Below, piece after piece: positions 43,279-50,846 of a stretch of 64,000 nucleotides of DNA. How positions within the stretch are numbered: the stretch's first letter is position 1; every line of letters begins with the position of its first letter. Below the pieces are notes generated by a model that worked only from the letters and a program-made list of their open reading frames with translations, did no database searches and was not told the DNA's origin. The position numbers were made by a program, and so were the translations under genes. The stretch lies in contig NZ_RDBE01000010.1 in the NCBI RefSeq assembly GCF_003674065.1, positions 289,578-353,577 of the forward strand, read 5' to 3'. The stretch comes from Nocardioides mangrovicus. GTDB lineage: Bacteria > Actinomycetota > Actinomycetes > Propionibacteriales > Nocardioidaceae.

Positions 43279-44739
43279 CTAGAACGGGTACTGTGCCGGC
43301 TCACCGCGCACGGTGATCCACCGGGTCTCGGTGAAGGCCTCGATGTTGGCCTCCGCCCCGCCGAACCGGCCGATGCCCGACGCCCCGACGCCGCCGAAGG
43401 GCGCGTTCGCCTCGTCGTTGACCGTCTGGTCGTTGATGTGGACGATGCCGGTCGGGATCTGCTCGGCCACCGCCAGGCCGTGCATGACGTCGCGGGTGAC
43501 GATGCCCAGCGACAGCCCGTACTCGCTCGACGAGGCGAGCCGGATGGCGTCCTCGACCCCGGAGACCTTCGTGACCGGAGCGACGGGGCCGAAGATCTCC
43601 TCGGTGAAGACCGGAGAGGTCAGCGGGACGTCGGCGAGCACGGTGGGGCGGTAGAACAGCCGGTCGTACTCGCCGCCCGTGGCCAGGCGGGCGCCCTGGT
43701 CGACGCTCGCGGTGACCAGGCCGTGGATCTTGTCGCGCGAGCGCTCGTCGATGACGGGGCCCATGACGACCTGCTCGGTCGACGGGTCGCCGACCGGCAG
43801 GTGGCCGGCCTTGGCGGTGATCGCCTCGACGAAGTCGTCGTAGAGCGGCTCGGCCACGAAGTAGCGGCCGGTCGTCATGCAGATCTGGCCCTGGTTGAGG
43901 AACGAGGCCCAACCGGCCAGGCCGACCGCCTGCTCCACGTCGGCGTCGTCGAGCACCAGCAGGGCGGAGTTGCCGCCCAGCTCGAGGTGGGCGCGCTTGA
44001 GGTGCTTGCCGGCCAGCTCGCCGATGCTGCGGCCCACCGCGGTGGAGCCGGTGAAGGAGATGACCCGCACGTGGGGGTCGGTCACCAGCGCCTCGCCGAC
44101 GTCGGCGCCACCGGGCAGCATCTGCAGCACGCCGTCGGGCAGCCCGGCCTCCTGGAAGATCCGCGCCATCAGCGTGCCGCCGGTGACCGCGGTGCGCGGG
44201 TCGGGCTTGAGCAGGACGGCGTTGCCCAGGGCCAGAGCCGGCGCCACCGAGCGGATGCCGAGGATGATCGGCACGTTGAAGGGCGAGATGACCGTGACGA
44301 CGCCGGCCGGCATGCGCTTGGCCATCGACAGCCGGGGCTGCTCGCTCGCGAGCAGCTGGCCGATCGGGTGGCTGGGCAGCGCCGCCGCCTCGTAGCACTC
44401 CTGGCCGGCCGTGTGGATGGCGAACTCGGCCATCGGCGGGATCGAGCCGACCTCGCGGACGTTCCAGTCCCGGATCTCCTCGGCGTGCTCGGCCCACAGG
44501 TCGCCGGCACGACGCAGCACGGCCGCGCGGGCCGGGTGCGGCAGCGCCGCCCACTCCCGCTGCGCCTCGGCGGCGGACTCGGCCGCCGCCGCGACGTCGG
44601 CGACGCTGACCTGCCCCATCCGGCCCAGCTCCTCGCCGGTCGACGGCGAGACGACGGCGTAGTCGCCCCCGCCTCCGGCGCGCCACTGCCCGCCGGTGAA
44701 GACGTTGCCCTCCCAGGCGATGCCGTCCAGCAGTCCCAT
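43279..44739 (-). CDS. Aldehyde dehydrogenase, benzaldehyde dehydrogenase-like
   Basis: A 486-residue NAD(P)-dependent aldehyde dehydrogenase. It has the cofactor region ISPFNVPIIL, SFTGSTAVGR, the general base in HLELGGNSALLV and the nucleophile Cys in NQGQICMTTGRY; the length and the VGSIPPMAEF segment resemble benzaldehyde/vanillin dehydrogenases. It would oxidise the aldehyde released by the neighbouring decarboxylase to an acid. ATG 44739 shares its A with the stop of the MetE-like gene (TGATG), so the pair is co-translated. Confidence 0.9.
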   Translation of the reverse strand: MGLLDGIAWEGNVFTGGQWRAGGGGDYAVVSPSTGEELGRMGQVSVADVAAAAESAAEAQREWAALPHPARAAVLRRAGDLWAEHAEEIRDWNVREVGSIPPMAEFAIHTAGQECYEAAALPSHPIGQLLASEQPRLSMAKRMPAGVVTVISPFNVPIILGIRSVAPALALGNAVLLKPDPRTAVTGGTLMARIFQEAGLPDGVLQMLPGGADVGEALVTDPHVRVISFTGSTAVGRSIGELAGKHLKRAHLELGGNSALLVLDDADVEQAVGLAGWASFLNQGQICMTTGRYFVAEPLYDDFVEAITAKAGHLPVGDPSTEQVVMGPVIDERSRDKIHGLVTASVDQGARLATGGEYDRLFYRPTVLADVPLTSPVFTEEIFGPVAPVTKVSGVEDAIRLASSSEYGLSLGIVTRDVMHGLAVAEQIPTGIVHINDQTVNDEANAPFGGVGASGIGRFGGAEANIEAFTETRWITVRGEPAQYPF

Positions 44740-45866
44740 CACTGACCTCCCCAGACCTCATCGGCGATCTCCACGATGAGCGCGAGCTTCGCCTTCTCCT
44801 CCTCGACGCTGAGCACGTTGCCCTCCACGGTGGAGGAGAAGCCGCACTGCGGCGAGAGGCACAGCTGCTCGAGCGGCACGTACTGCGCCGCCTCGTCGAT
44901 GCGCTTCTTGACCGCGTCCTTGTCCTCCAGCTCACCGCTCTTGGTGGTGATGAGCCCCAGCACCACCTGCTTGCCCTCCGGCACGAACCGCAGCGGCTCG
45001 AAGCCGCCCGAGCGCTCGTCGTCGTACTCCAGGAAGAACCCGTCGACGTCGAGCTGGCTGAAGAGCACCTCGGCGACGAAGTCGTAGCCACCCTCGGCCG
45101 CCCACGAGGAGCGGAAGTTGCCGCGGCACATGTGCGTGGTCACCTGCATGCCCTCGGGGCGCCCCGCGATGGCGGCGTTGACGTTCGCGACGTACTGCTC
45201 GTGCAGGTGGTCGGGGTCGCCGCCCTGCGCGGAGACCATCGCCCGCTGCTCGGGGTCGTTGAGGTAGGCCAGGCTGGTGTCGTCGAGCTGCAGGTAGGTG
45301 CAGCCGAGGTCGCCCAGCCGCCGCACCTCCTCGGCGTACGCAGCGGTGAGGTCGGCCCAGAACGGCTGGAGGTCGGGGTAGACCTTCTCGTCGATCGCAG
45401 CGCGACCGCCGCGGTAGTGGACCATGTTGGGCGAGGGGATGGTCAGCTTCGGCGTCTGGCCCTCGGCCACGACGCCCTGCAGGAACCCGAACGCGTCGCC
45501 GAAGATCGTGTCGGTCAACGAGACCTTGTCGTGCACGCTCAGCGCGGCAGACTCGAAGTCGAGGTCGCCCCCGGCGTTCTTGAAGTGCACGGCCAGCTTC
45601 TCGTCGGTGCTGTCGATGCCACCGAGCTGGTAGATGAAGTCCATGTGCCAGGAGGTCCGGCGGAACTCCCCGTCGGTGGCCGTCCGGATGCCCGAGGCCG
45701 CCTGCAGCGCGACGACGTCGCGGATGGCGGCGTCCTCGACCTCGCGCAGCGCCTCGGCGTCGATCTCGCCGGAGGCGCGTCGGGAGCGGGCGTCGAGCAG
45801 GTCCGGCGGGCGGAGCAGGCTGCCGACGTGGTCGGCGCGGAAGGGTGGAGCTGTGCGAAGCGTCAT
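44739..45866 (-). CDS. MetE-like methyltransferase (cobalamin-independent methionine synthase C-domain family)
   Basis: A 375-residue TIM-barrel protein of the short MetE-related (YxjG/YxjH) family. It starts PFRADHVGSLLRP, with TDGEFRRTSWH, YLQLDDTSLAYL, the metal-binding THMCRGN motif and the late SPQCGFSS cysteine, giving the His-Cys-Cys zinc site. Full MetE has 750 residues and an extra N-terminal domain absent here. Relatives transfer methyl groups to thiols such as homocysteine. Co-translated with an aromatic-aldehyde dehydrogenase, it might salvage methyl groups from methoxylated aromatics; that link is inference. Confidence 0.88.
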   Translation of the reverse strand: MTLRTAPPFRADHVGSLLRPPDLLDARSRRASGEIDAEALREVEDAAIRDVVALQAASGIRTATDGEFRRTSWHMDFIYQLGGIDSTDEKLAVHFKNAGGDLDFESAALSVHDKVSLTDTIFGDAFGFLQGVVAEGQTPKLTIPSPNMVHYRGGRAAIDEKVYPDLQPFWADLTAAYAEEVRRLGDLGCTYLQLDDTSLAYLNDPEQRAMVSAQGGDPDHLHEQYVANVNAAIAGRPEGMQVTTHMCRGNFRSSWAAEGGYDFVAEVLFSQLDVDGFFLEYDDERSGGFEPLRFVPEGKQVVLGLITTKSGELEDKDAVKKRIDEAAQYVPLEQLCLSPQCGFSSTVEGNVLSVEEEKAKLALIVEIADEVWGGQ

Positions 45867-45988
45867 AGGGGCAACCTAGCCATGCCGCCCAGCGCACCGG
45901 TGAGGCCTCTTCCGCTGAGCGGGAGCGTCGGCTTGGCGCGATGATGTGACCGCTGTCACGGTGTCGGTTTCCGCTCGAGGAGGACCCC

Positions 45989-47218
45989 GTGACCGACGCC
46001 GACCCTCTGTCCGACACCGGATCACGGGCCTCCGCCACGAGCTGGCCGATCGTGCTGTGCTGGCTCGCCGTGGCCCTCGAGGGGTTCGACCTCGTGGTGC
46101 TGGGCGCCACGATCCCGACGCTGTCGCGCACCGACGCACTCGGATTCACCGACGCCTCGCTGACGACCGCCTCGACCGTGGGACTGGTCGGCGTCGGGAT
46201 CGGTGCCGCCTCGATCGGCCCGGTCACCGACCGCTTCGGCCGGCGGCGCACCCTCCTCGCCTGCGTCGCGTGGTTCTCGCTGCTCACCATCGCCACCGCG
46301 GTCGCGCCCACCAAGGAGGCGTTCGTGCTGATCCGTTTCGTCGCCGGTCTCGCGCTCGGCGCGGTGCTGCCGATCGCACTGACCTACATGAGCGAGCACG
46401 CTCCGCGTGGCGGGAACGCCCGCGCGGTCACGCGCACCATGACCGGTTACCACGTGGGGGCGGTCCTCACCGCGCTCCTCGGGCTGCTGCTGCTCGAGCC
46501 GCTCGGCTGGCGCGCGATGTTCTGGGTGGGCGGCCTGGCCGGGCTGCTGGTGCTGCCGCTGATGTGGGCCCGGCTGCCCGAGTCGCAGGCGTACCTGCGC
46601 GCCGACCACGACGAGCGGACCCGCACCTCCGACGTCGTGCGCGGCCGGCTGCTCTGGGTCAGCGTCGGGCTGTGGGTCGCCTCGTTCATGGGCCTGTTGC
46701 TGGTCTACGGGCTCAACACCTGGCTGCCCAAGATCATGGGCGAGGCTGGCTACTCCATCGAGGCCGGCACGGCGCTGCTGCTGGTGCTCAACGTCGGCGC
46801 GGTGCTCGGCCTGCTGCTGGCCGGCGTCGTCTCCGATGCGCGGGGCAACAAGCCCACCCTGCTGGTCTGGTTCGCGCTCGCCGCGGTGTTCCTCTCGCTG
46901 TTGTCCATCAAGCTGCAGGCAACCCCGCTGGTCTACGTGGCGGTGCTGCTCACCGGCATCTTCGTGTTCAGCGCCCAGGTGCTGGTCTATGCGTTCGTGG
47001 GGCAGCTCTACCCGCCGCAGATCCGCGGCACCGCGCTCGGGCTGTCCTCGGGCGTCGGGCGGCTCGGCGCCATCAGCGGACCGTTCCTCGGGGGTGTCCT
47101 CGTCACCGCCGGGATCTCCTACCCGTGGGGCTTCTACGCCTTCGCCCTCGCGGCCGCCCTGGCCGTGGTGGCGCTGGTGCTGGTGCCCGCGCGGACGGAG
47201 CCGGCCACCGCCGGCTGA
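45989..47218 (+). CDS. MFS transporter, aromatic acid:H+ symporter type
   Basis: A 409-residue 12-helix transporter. ALEGFDLVVLGATIP in TM1 is the DGFD-like signature of the AAHS subfamily (BenK, PcaK), DRFGRRRTLLA is the MFS loop 2-3 motif, and LGWRAMFWVGG ends the fourth helix region. It would import an aromatic or related carboxylate by proton symport. GTG 45989 is preceded by GAGGAGGACCCC, a strong RBS. Divergent from the MetE-like gene, part of the catabolic cluster. Confidence 0.9.
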   Translation: MTDADPLSDTGSRASATSWPIVLCWLAVALEGFDLVVLGATIPTLSRTDALGFTDASLTTASTVGLVGVGIGAASIGPVTDRFGRRRTLLACVAWFSLLTIATAVAPTKEAFVLIRFVAGLALGAVLPIALTYMSEHAPRGGNARAVTRTMTGYHVGAVLTALLGLLLLEPLGWRAMFWVGGLAGLLVLPLMWARLPESQAYLRADHDERTRTSDVVRGRLLWVSVGLWVASFMGLLLVYGLNTWLPKIMGEAGYSIEAGTALLLVLNVGAVLGLLLAGVVSDARGNKPTLLVWFALAAVFLSLLSIKLQATPLVYVAVLLTGIFVFSAQVLVYAFVGQLYPPQIRGTALGLSSGVGRLGAISGPFLGGVLVTAGISYPWGFYAFALAAALAVVALVLVPARTEPATAG

Positions 47219-47236
47219 GCCCACTCGGGCGTGCGG

Positions 47237-47986
47237 TCAGCCCTCGTCGCCGAAGCCCGCCGCCGCCAGCGCCTGCAGCTGGGCGAGGGCCTCGGCCGCG
47301 CCCGGGCCGGACGCGTCGACCCTGACCTCGTGCCCGTGCTCGGCGCCCAGCGTGCTCACCCACATCATGCTGTCGCCGGGCACCGGCCCGGCGCCGGTGG
47401 TGAGGTTCCTGAGCGTGACGGTGGCGCCCAGCCCGGCCACCGCCTCGACCAACCTGGCCGCCGGGCGGGCGTGCAGGCCGTGGGCGTTGCCGACCGTGAA
47501 CGTGCCGGTGACCTCGGCGTCCTTCCCGGCCGACGGCTTGGGCTCCGGCTCGGGCTCCGGCTCTGGCGCAGCGACGTCGCCGAGCTGGGAGGTCTTGCCC
47601 AGCAGGCCCTGCGCGGCCTCGGCCGCCACCTCGTCTCGGGTGGCGCCGCCGGCGGCCGCGACGACGGCCGCCACCAGGCCCTCCACCAGCGGCGCCGGCG
47701 AGAGCAGCACCCGCTCGCGCGCCGCGTCGTCCTCGAGCAGCTCCAGGGCCATCTCGGCGCTGAGCACCGCACTGCCCAGATCCATCAGCACGACGACGCC
47801 GCTGGGATCGTCTGCCTCCTCGATCGCGTCCTTCACCGCCACCGCGTCGGTGCCGAAGGTCGTCTCGTCCAGGCCGGCGGCCACGCCGATCGCGACCTCG
47901 CGCCCGTTCAGCATCTCCTCGGCCAGCGCCACGGCTGCCGTCGCGAGCGCCCGACTGTGGGAGACGACGACGATCCCGACGCTCAC
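47237..47986 (-). CDS. dhaM: PTS-dependent dihydroxyacetone kinase phosphotransferase subunit DhaM
   Basis: A 249-residue fusion of a mannose-type EIIA domain (IVVVSHSRALA with the active His near residue 10, VVVLMDLGSAVLSAEMALEL) and an HPr domain (VGNAHGLHARPAARLV with the active His), joined by an acidic [10 protein letters not shown] linker. The enzyme-I-like third domain of E. coli DhaM is absent. It passes phosphate from the PTS to DhaL-ADP. Its GTG overlaps the dhaL stop. Confidence 0.93.
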   Translation of the reverse strand: MSVGIVVVSHSRALATAAVALAEEMLNGREVAIGVAAGLDETTFGTDAVAVKDAIEEADDPSGVVVLMDLGSAVLSAEMALELLEDDAARERVLLSPAPLVEGLVAAVVAAAGGATRDEVAAEAAQGLLGKTSQLGDVAAPEPEPEPEPKPSAGKDAEVTGTFTVGNAHGLHARPAARLVEAVAGLGATVTLRNLTTGAGPVPGDSMMWVSTLGAEHGHEVRVDASGPGAAEALAQLQALAAAGFGDEG

Positions 47987-48603
47987 AGCGTCTGCGCCGC
48001 TGCCGCCACGAGCAGCGCGACGCTCGTCGCGCCGGGGTCCTGGTGGCCGGCACTGCGTTCGCCGAGGTAGCTGGCGCGACCCTTGCGGGCGACCAGCGGC
48101 TCGGTGGCGTCGCGCCCGGCGTCGGCGGCGGTGCTGGCCCGGCCCAGCGCCTCGCTCAGCGACGCTCCCTCGGCCAGCACCGCGTCGAGCTCGTCGACGG
48201 CCGGGGTGAGGGCGTCCAGCAGCGTCTTGTCGCCCACCTCGGCCTTGCCGCGGGCGGCGACGCCCACGAGGCCGGCACGCAGCGCGGCCGCGAAGGCCGG
48301 GCCGTCGACGTCGGTGGCCTCGCCCAGCGATGCGCCCATGCGCAGGAACAGCGTGCCGTAGAGCGGTCCGCTGGCACCGCCGACCGTGGAGACCAGCGTC
48401 ATCCCGACCTTCTTGAGCAGCTCGCCCGGAGCGGCGTCGCCGAGCTCGCCGGCCGCTGCGGCCGCCGCCTTCATGCCGCGGTCGAGGTTGGAGCCGTGGT
48501 CGGCGTCGCCGACGGCCGCGTCGAGCTCGGTGAGCCGGTCGCGCTCGGCGTGCACCAGCTCGGCGAACCGGTCGATCCAGCTGCGTACGTCGGGCACGCT
48601 CAC
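47983..48603 (-). CDS. dhaL: Dihydroxyacetone kinase ADP-binding subunit DhaL
   Basis: A 206-residue helical subunit holding ADP and magnesium. The Mg-binding AVGDADHGSNLDRGM and STVGGASGPLYGTLF motifs are clear, as is KTLLDALTP. It phosphorylates dihydroxyacetone bound to DhaK and is recharged by DhaM. GTG 48603 overlaps the dhaK stop (GTGA). Confidence 0.95.
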   Translation of the reverse strand: MSVPDVRSWIDRFAELVHAERDRLTELDAAVGDADHGSNLDRGMKAAAAAAGELGDAAPGELLKKVGMTLVSTVGGASGPLYGTLFLRMGASLGEATDVDGPAFAAALRAGLVGVAARGKAEVGDKTLLDALTPAVDELDAVLAEGASLSEALGRASTAADAGRDATEPLVARKGRASYLGERSAGHQDPGATSVALLVAAAAQTL

Positions 48604-49601
48604 GCCCCCCACCGCAGCCCGGGGGTGCTCACCGGTGCGTCCCAGAGCCCGACCAGCTCGTCGTCGGCCTTGAGCAGCGTCACGGAGGCGCCTGCCATGT
48701 CGAGGGAGGTGATGTAGTTGCCCACCAGCGAGCGGGCGACGCCGATGCCGTGCTGGTCCAAGATCGACCGCACCTCGTGGTAGAGCACGTAGAGCTCCAG
48801 CAGCGGGGTGCCGCCGAGACCGTTGACGAAGGCGATGACGCCGTCGCCGCTGCCGAACGGCAGGTCGGCCAGCACCGGCTCGACCAGCAGCTGCGCCATC
48901 TCCTTCGCGCTCGCCATCGGCACGCGCTCGCGCCCGGGCTCGCCGTGGATGCCGACGCCGAGCTCCATCTCGTCCTCGCCGATCTCGAAGGTCGGCTTCC
49001 CGGCGGCCGGCACCGTGCACGAGGTCAGCGCGAGCCCCATGCTGCGGCCGTTGCCGTTGACCTTGCGCGCCAGCTCCGCGACCGCGGCCAGGTCGCGCCC
49101 CTCCTCGGCCGCGGCGCCGACGATCTTCTCCAGCAGCACCGTGACGCCGACCCCGCGCCGGCCCGCCGTGAACGTCGAGTCCTGCACGGCGACGTCGTCG
49201 TCGGTGACCACCGAGACCACCTCCACGCCGGTCTCGGCTGCGGCCATCTCGGCGGCCATCTCGAAGTTCATGACGTCGCCGGTGTAGTTCTTCACGATCT
49301 GCAGCACCCCGGCGCCGTCGTCGACCAGCTTCGTGGCCGCGATCATCTGGTCCGGCACCGGCGAGGTGAAGACCTCGCCCGCGCAGGCGGCGTCGAGCAT
49401 GCCCAGCCCGACGAAGCCCCCGTGCAGCGGTTCGTGCCCCGACCCGCCGCCGGAGACCAGTCCCACCTTGCCCGGTCGTCGCTCGTCACCGCGGTAGACG
49501 ACCTTGTTCTCGTGGTCCACCCGCAGCTGGGGGTAGGCCTCCTCGATGCCGAGCAGGGCGTCCGCGACGACGGTGTCGGGGTCGTTGATGATCTTCTTCA
49601 T
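48600..49601 (-). CDS. dhaK: Dihydroxyacetone kinase substrate-binding subunit DhaK
   Basis: A 333-residue subunit binding dihydroxyacetone covalently through a histidine. Motifs SGGGSGHEPLHGGFVG, VKNYTGDVMNFEMA, and ELGVGIHGEPG with the covalent His are intact. It begins the dhaKLM operon, which turns dihydroxyacetone into DHAP for glycolysis. ATG 49601 starts MKKIINDPDTVV. Confidence 0.96.
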   Translation of the reverse strand: MKKIINDPDTVVADALLGIEEAYPQLRVDHENKVVYRGDERRPGKVGLVSGGGSGHEPLHGGFVGLGMLDAACAGEVFTSPVPDQMIAATKLVDDGAGVLQIVKNYTGDVMNFEMAAEMAAAETGVEVVSVVTDDDVAVQDSTFTAGRRGVGVTVLLEKIVGAAAEEGRDLAAVAELARKVNGNGRSMGLALTSCTVPAAGKPTFEIGEDEMELGVGIHGEPGRERVPMASAKEMAQLLVEPVLADLPFGSGDGVIAFVNGLGGTPLLELYVLYHEVRSILDQHGIGVARSLVGNYITSLDMAGASVTLLKADDELVGLWDAPVSTPGLRWGA

Positions 49602-49645
49602 GGGCCCCAGCGTGGCCCGCCGGGCCCCGACACGCTAGGTGCGCG

Positions 49646-49987
49646 CTAGCCGCGCTTCGGCAGGTTCTCGCGAGCCCACTGGCCCAGTGACTGCAGCGAG
49701 GGCAGCAGGGCCACCCCGGCGTCGGTGAGCCCATAGGTCACCGCCACCGGCGGACCCGGCTCGACGGTGCGCTCGACCAGGCCGAGCCGCGTGAGCTCCG
49801 AGAGCCGGTCGGAGAGCACCGAGTCGCTGACCCCCAGGCTGCGCGCGATGGCCGAGAAGCCCGCCGGGCCCTGGCCCAGCACGCTGAGCAGCATGCCGTT
49901 CCAGCGCTTGCCCAGCACCTCGAAGACCGCCGACAACGCGGCGTCGCAGACCCGGGGCTCGTGCTCCACCGCGGGCTGCGCCTTCAT
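49646..49987 (-). CDS. HxlR-family regulator
   Basis: A 113-residue winged-helix regulator of the HxlR/DUF24 family. It carries VCDAALSAVFEVLGKRWNGMLLSVL, with a conserved N-terminal Cys that in relatives senses reactive carbonyls, diamide or quinones, then FSAIARSLGVSDSVLSDRLSELTRLGLVER. ATG 49987 (MKAQPAVEH) is preferred to an upstream GTG. It is divergent from a nitroreductase gene with a shared operator region and probably represses it. Confidence 0.92.
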   Translation of the reverse strand: MKAQPAVEHEPRVCDAALSAVFEVLGKRWNGMLLSVLGQGPAGFSAIARSLGVSDSVLSDRLSELTRLGLVERTVEPGPPVAVTYGLTDAGVALLPSLQSLGQWARENLPKRG

Positions 49988-50014
49988 GTGACCCACGGTA
50001 CAACCACTTCTGTC

Positions 50015-50042
50015 TTGACACCTACTTTGTTTTTAGTAGTAA
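50015..50042 (+). promoter_or_regulatory. Nitroreductase promoter with HxlR-type operator
   Basis: TTGACA (50015-50020), 16 bases, TAGTAA (50037-50042) makes a strong sigma-70-type promoter, unusual in its AT-richness here. CTACT (50022-50026) and AGTAG (50035-50039) form an inverted repeat that covers the spacer and the -10 box, resembling TACT-N-AGTA sites of DUF24 regulators such as YodB. Confidence 0.75.
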
Positions 50043-50082
50043 CCTCGTGATCAAGAGCAACCCGCCGATCAGGAGTGATCCC

Positions 50083-50694
50083 ATGAGTCTCACCGCCACC
50101 GAGCCGCTCGACGACACCGGCCGCGCGCTGCTGTTCACCGAGGCCCGCACCGCCAACGCGTTCTCCGACGAGCCCGTGACCGACGAGGAGCTGCAGGGCA
50201 TCTGGGAGCTCACCCGCTTCGCCCCCACCATGGCCAACAGCCAGCCGCTGCGGGTGCTCTTCGTCCGCACCGAGGGGGGCAAGCAGCGACTGATCCCCCA
50301 CCTGGCCGAGGGCAACCGCGCCAAGGCCCTGTCCGCCCCGGCGGTGGCCGTGCTCGCCTACGACGCCGACTTCCACGAGCACTTCCCCACCACCTTCCCG
50401 GCGCGCGGCGACGCGATGCGCGAGCAGTTCGGCTCGATGCCCGGCGACGCCCGCTCCCACGTCGCCACCTACAGCGCCGCCCTGGCCTCGGGCGTCTTCT
50501 TCCTCGCCGCACGCGCGCACGGCCTCGCCGTGGGCCCGATGGGCGGCTTCGACCGCGAGGGCGTCGACGCGGAGTTCTTCGCCGGCACCACCTGGCGCAG
50601 CCACCTGGTGGTCAACATCGGCCACCCCGGCACCGACCCCTGGTTCGACCGGCTCCCCCGCGTCGCCCTCGACGACGCCGTCAGCTGGGCCTAG
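50083..50694 (+). CDS. Nitroreductase family protein, RutE/HadB-like malonic semialdehyde reductase type
   Basis: A 203-residue flavoprotein of the nitroreductase fold: LLFTEARTANAFSDEPVTDEEL, FAPTMANSQPLRV for FMN contacts, and the late LAVGPMGGFD and GHPGTDPWFDRLPRV typical of RutE-type enzymes. It may reduce malonic semialdehyde, quinones or nitro compounds with NAD(P)H. ATG 50083 follows AGGAGTGATCCC. The HxlR partner suggests induction by electrophiles. Confidence 0.88.
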   Translation: MSLTATEPLDDTGRALLFTEARTANAFSDEPVTDEELQGIWELTRFAPTMANSQPLRVLFVRTEGGKQRLIPHLAEGNRAKALSAPAVAVLAYDADFHEHFPTTFPARGDAMREQFGSMPGDARSHVATYSAALASGVFFLAARAHGLAVGPMGGFDREGVDAEFFAGTTWRSHLVVNIGHPGTDPWFDRLPRVALDDAVSWA

Positions 50695-50773
50695 GGTCAG
50701 GTCCGGCCCCGACCTCCTAGCCCCGCGCTGGCTTAGACTCGCCCGGACGCGGGGCACGTACACCGCAGGTCGC

Positions 50774-50846
50774 GGGCCTCTAGCTCAACCGGCAGAGCAG
50801 CGGACTTTTAATCCGCGGGTTCAGGGTTCGATCCCCTGGGGGCCCA
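50774..50846 (+). tRNA. tRNA-Lys (anticodon TTT)
   Basis: A complete 73-base cloverleaf: acceptor GGGCCTC with GGGGCCC (50839-50845), D-arm TAGCTCAACCGGCAGAGCA, anticodon stem GCGGA/TCCGC with loop CTTTTAA, five-base variable region and T-arm CAGGG-TTCGATC-CCCTG. The discriminator base is A at 50846; CCA is not encoded. The integrase gene runs into it from the right, so it is the probable attachment site. Confidence 0.97.
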
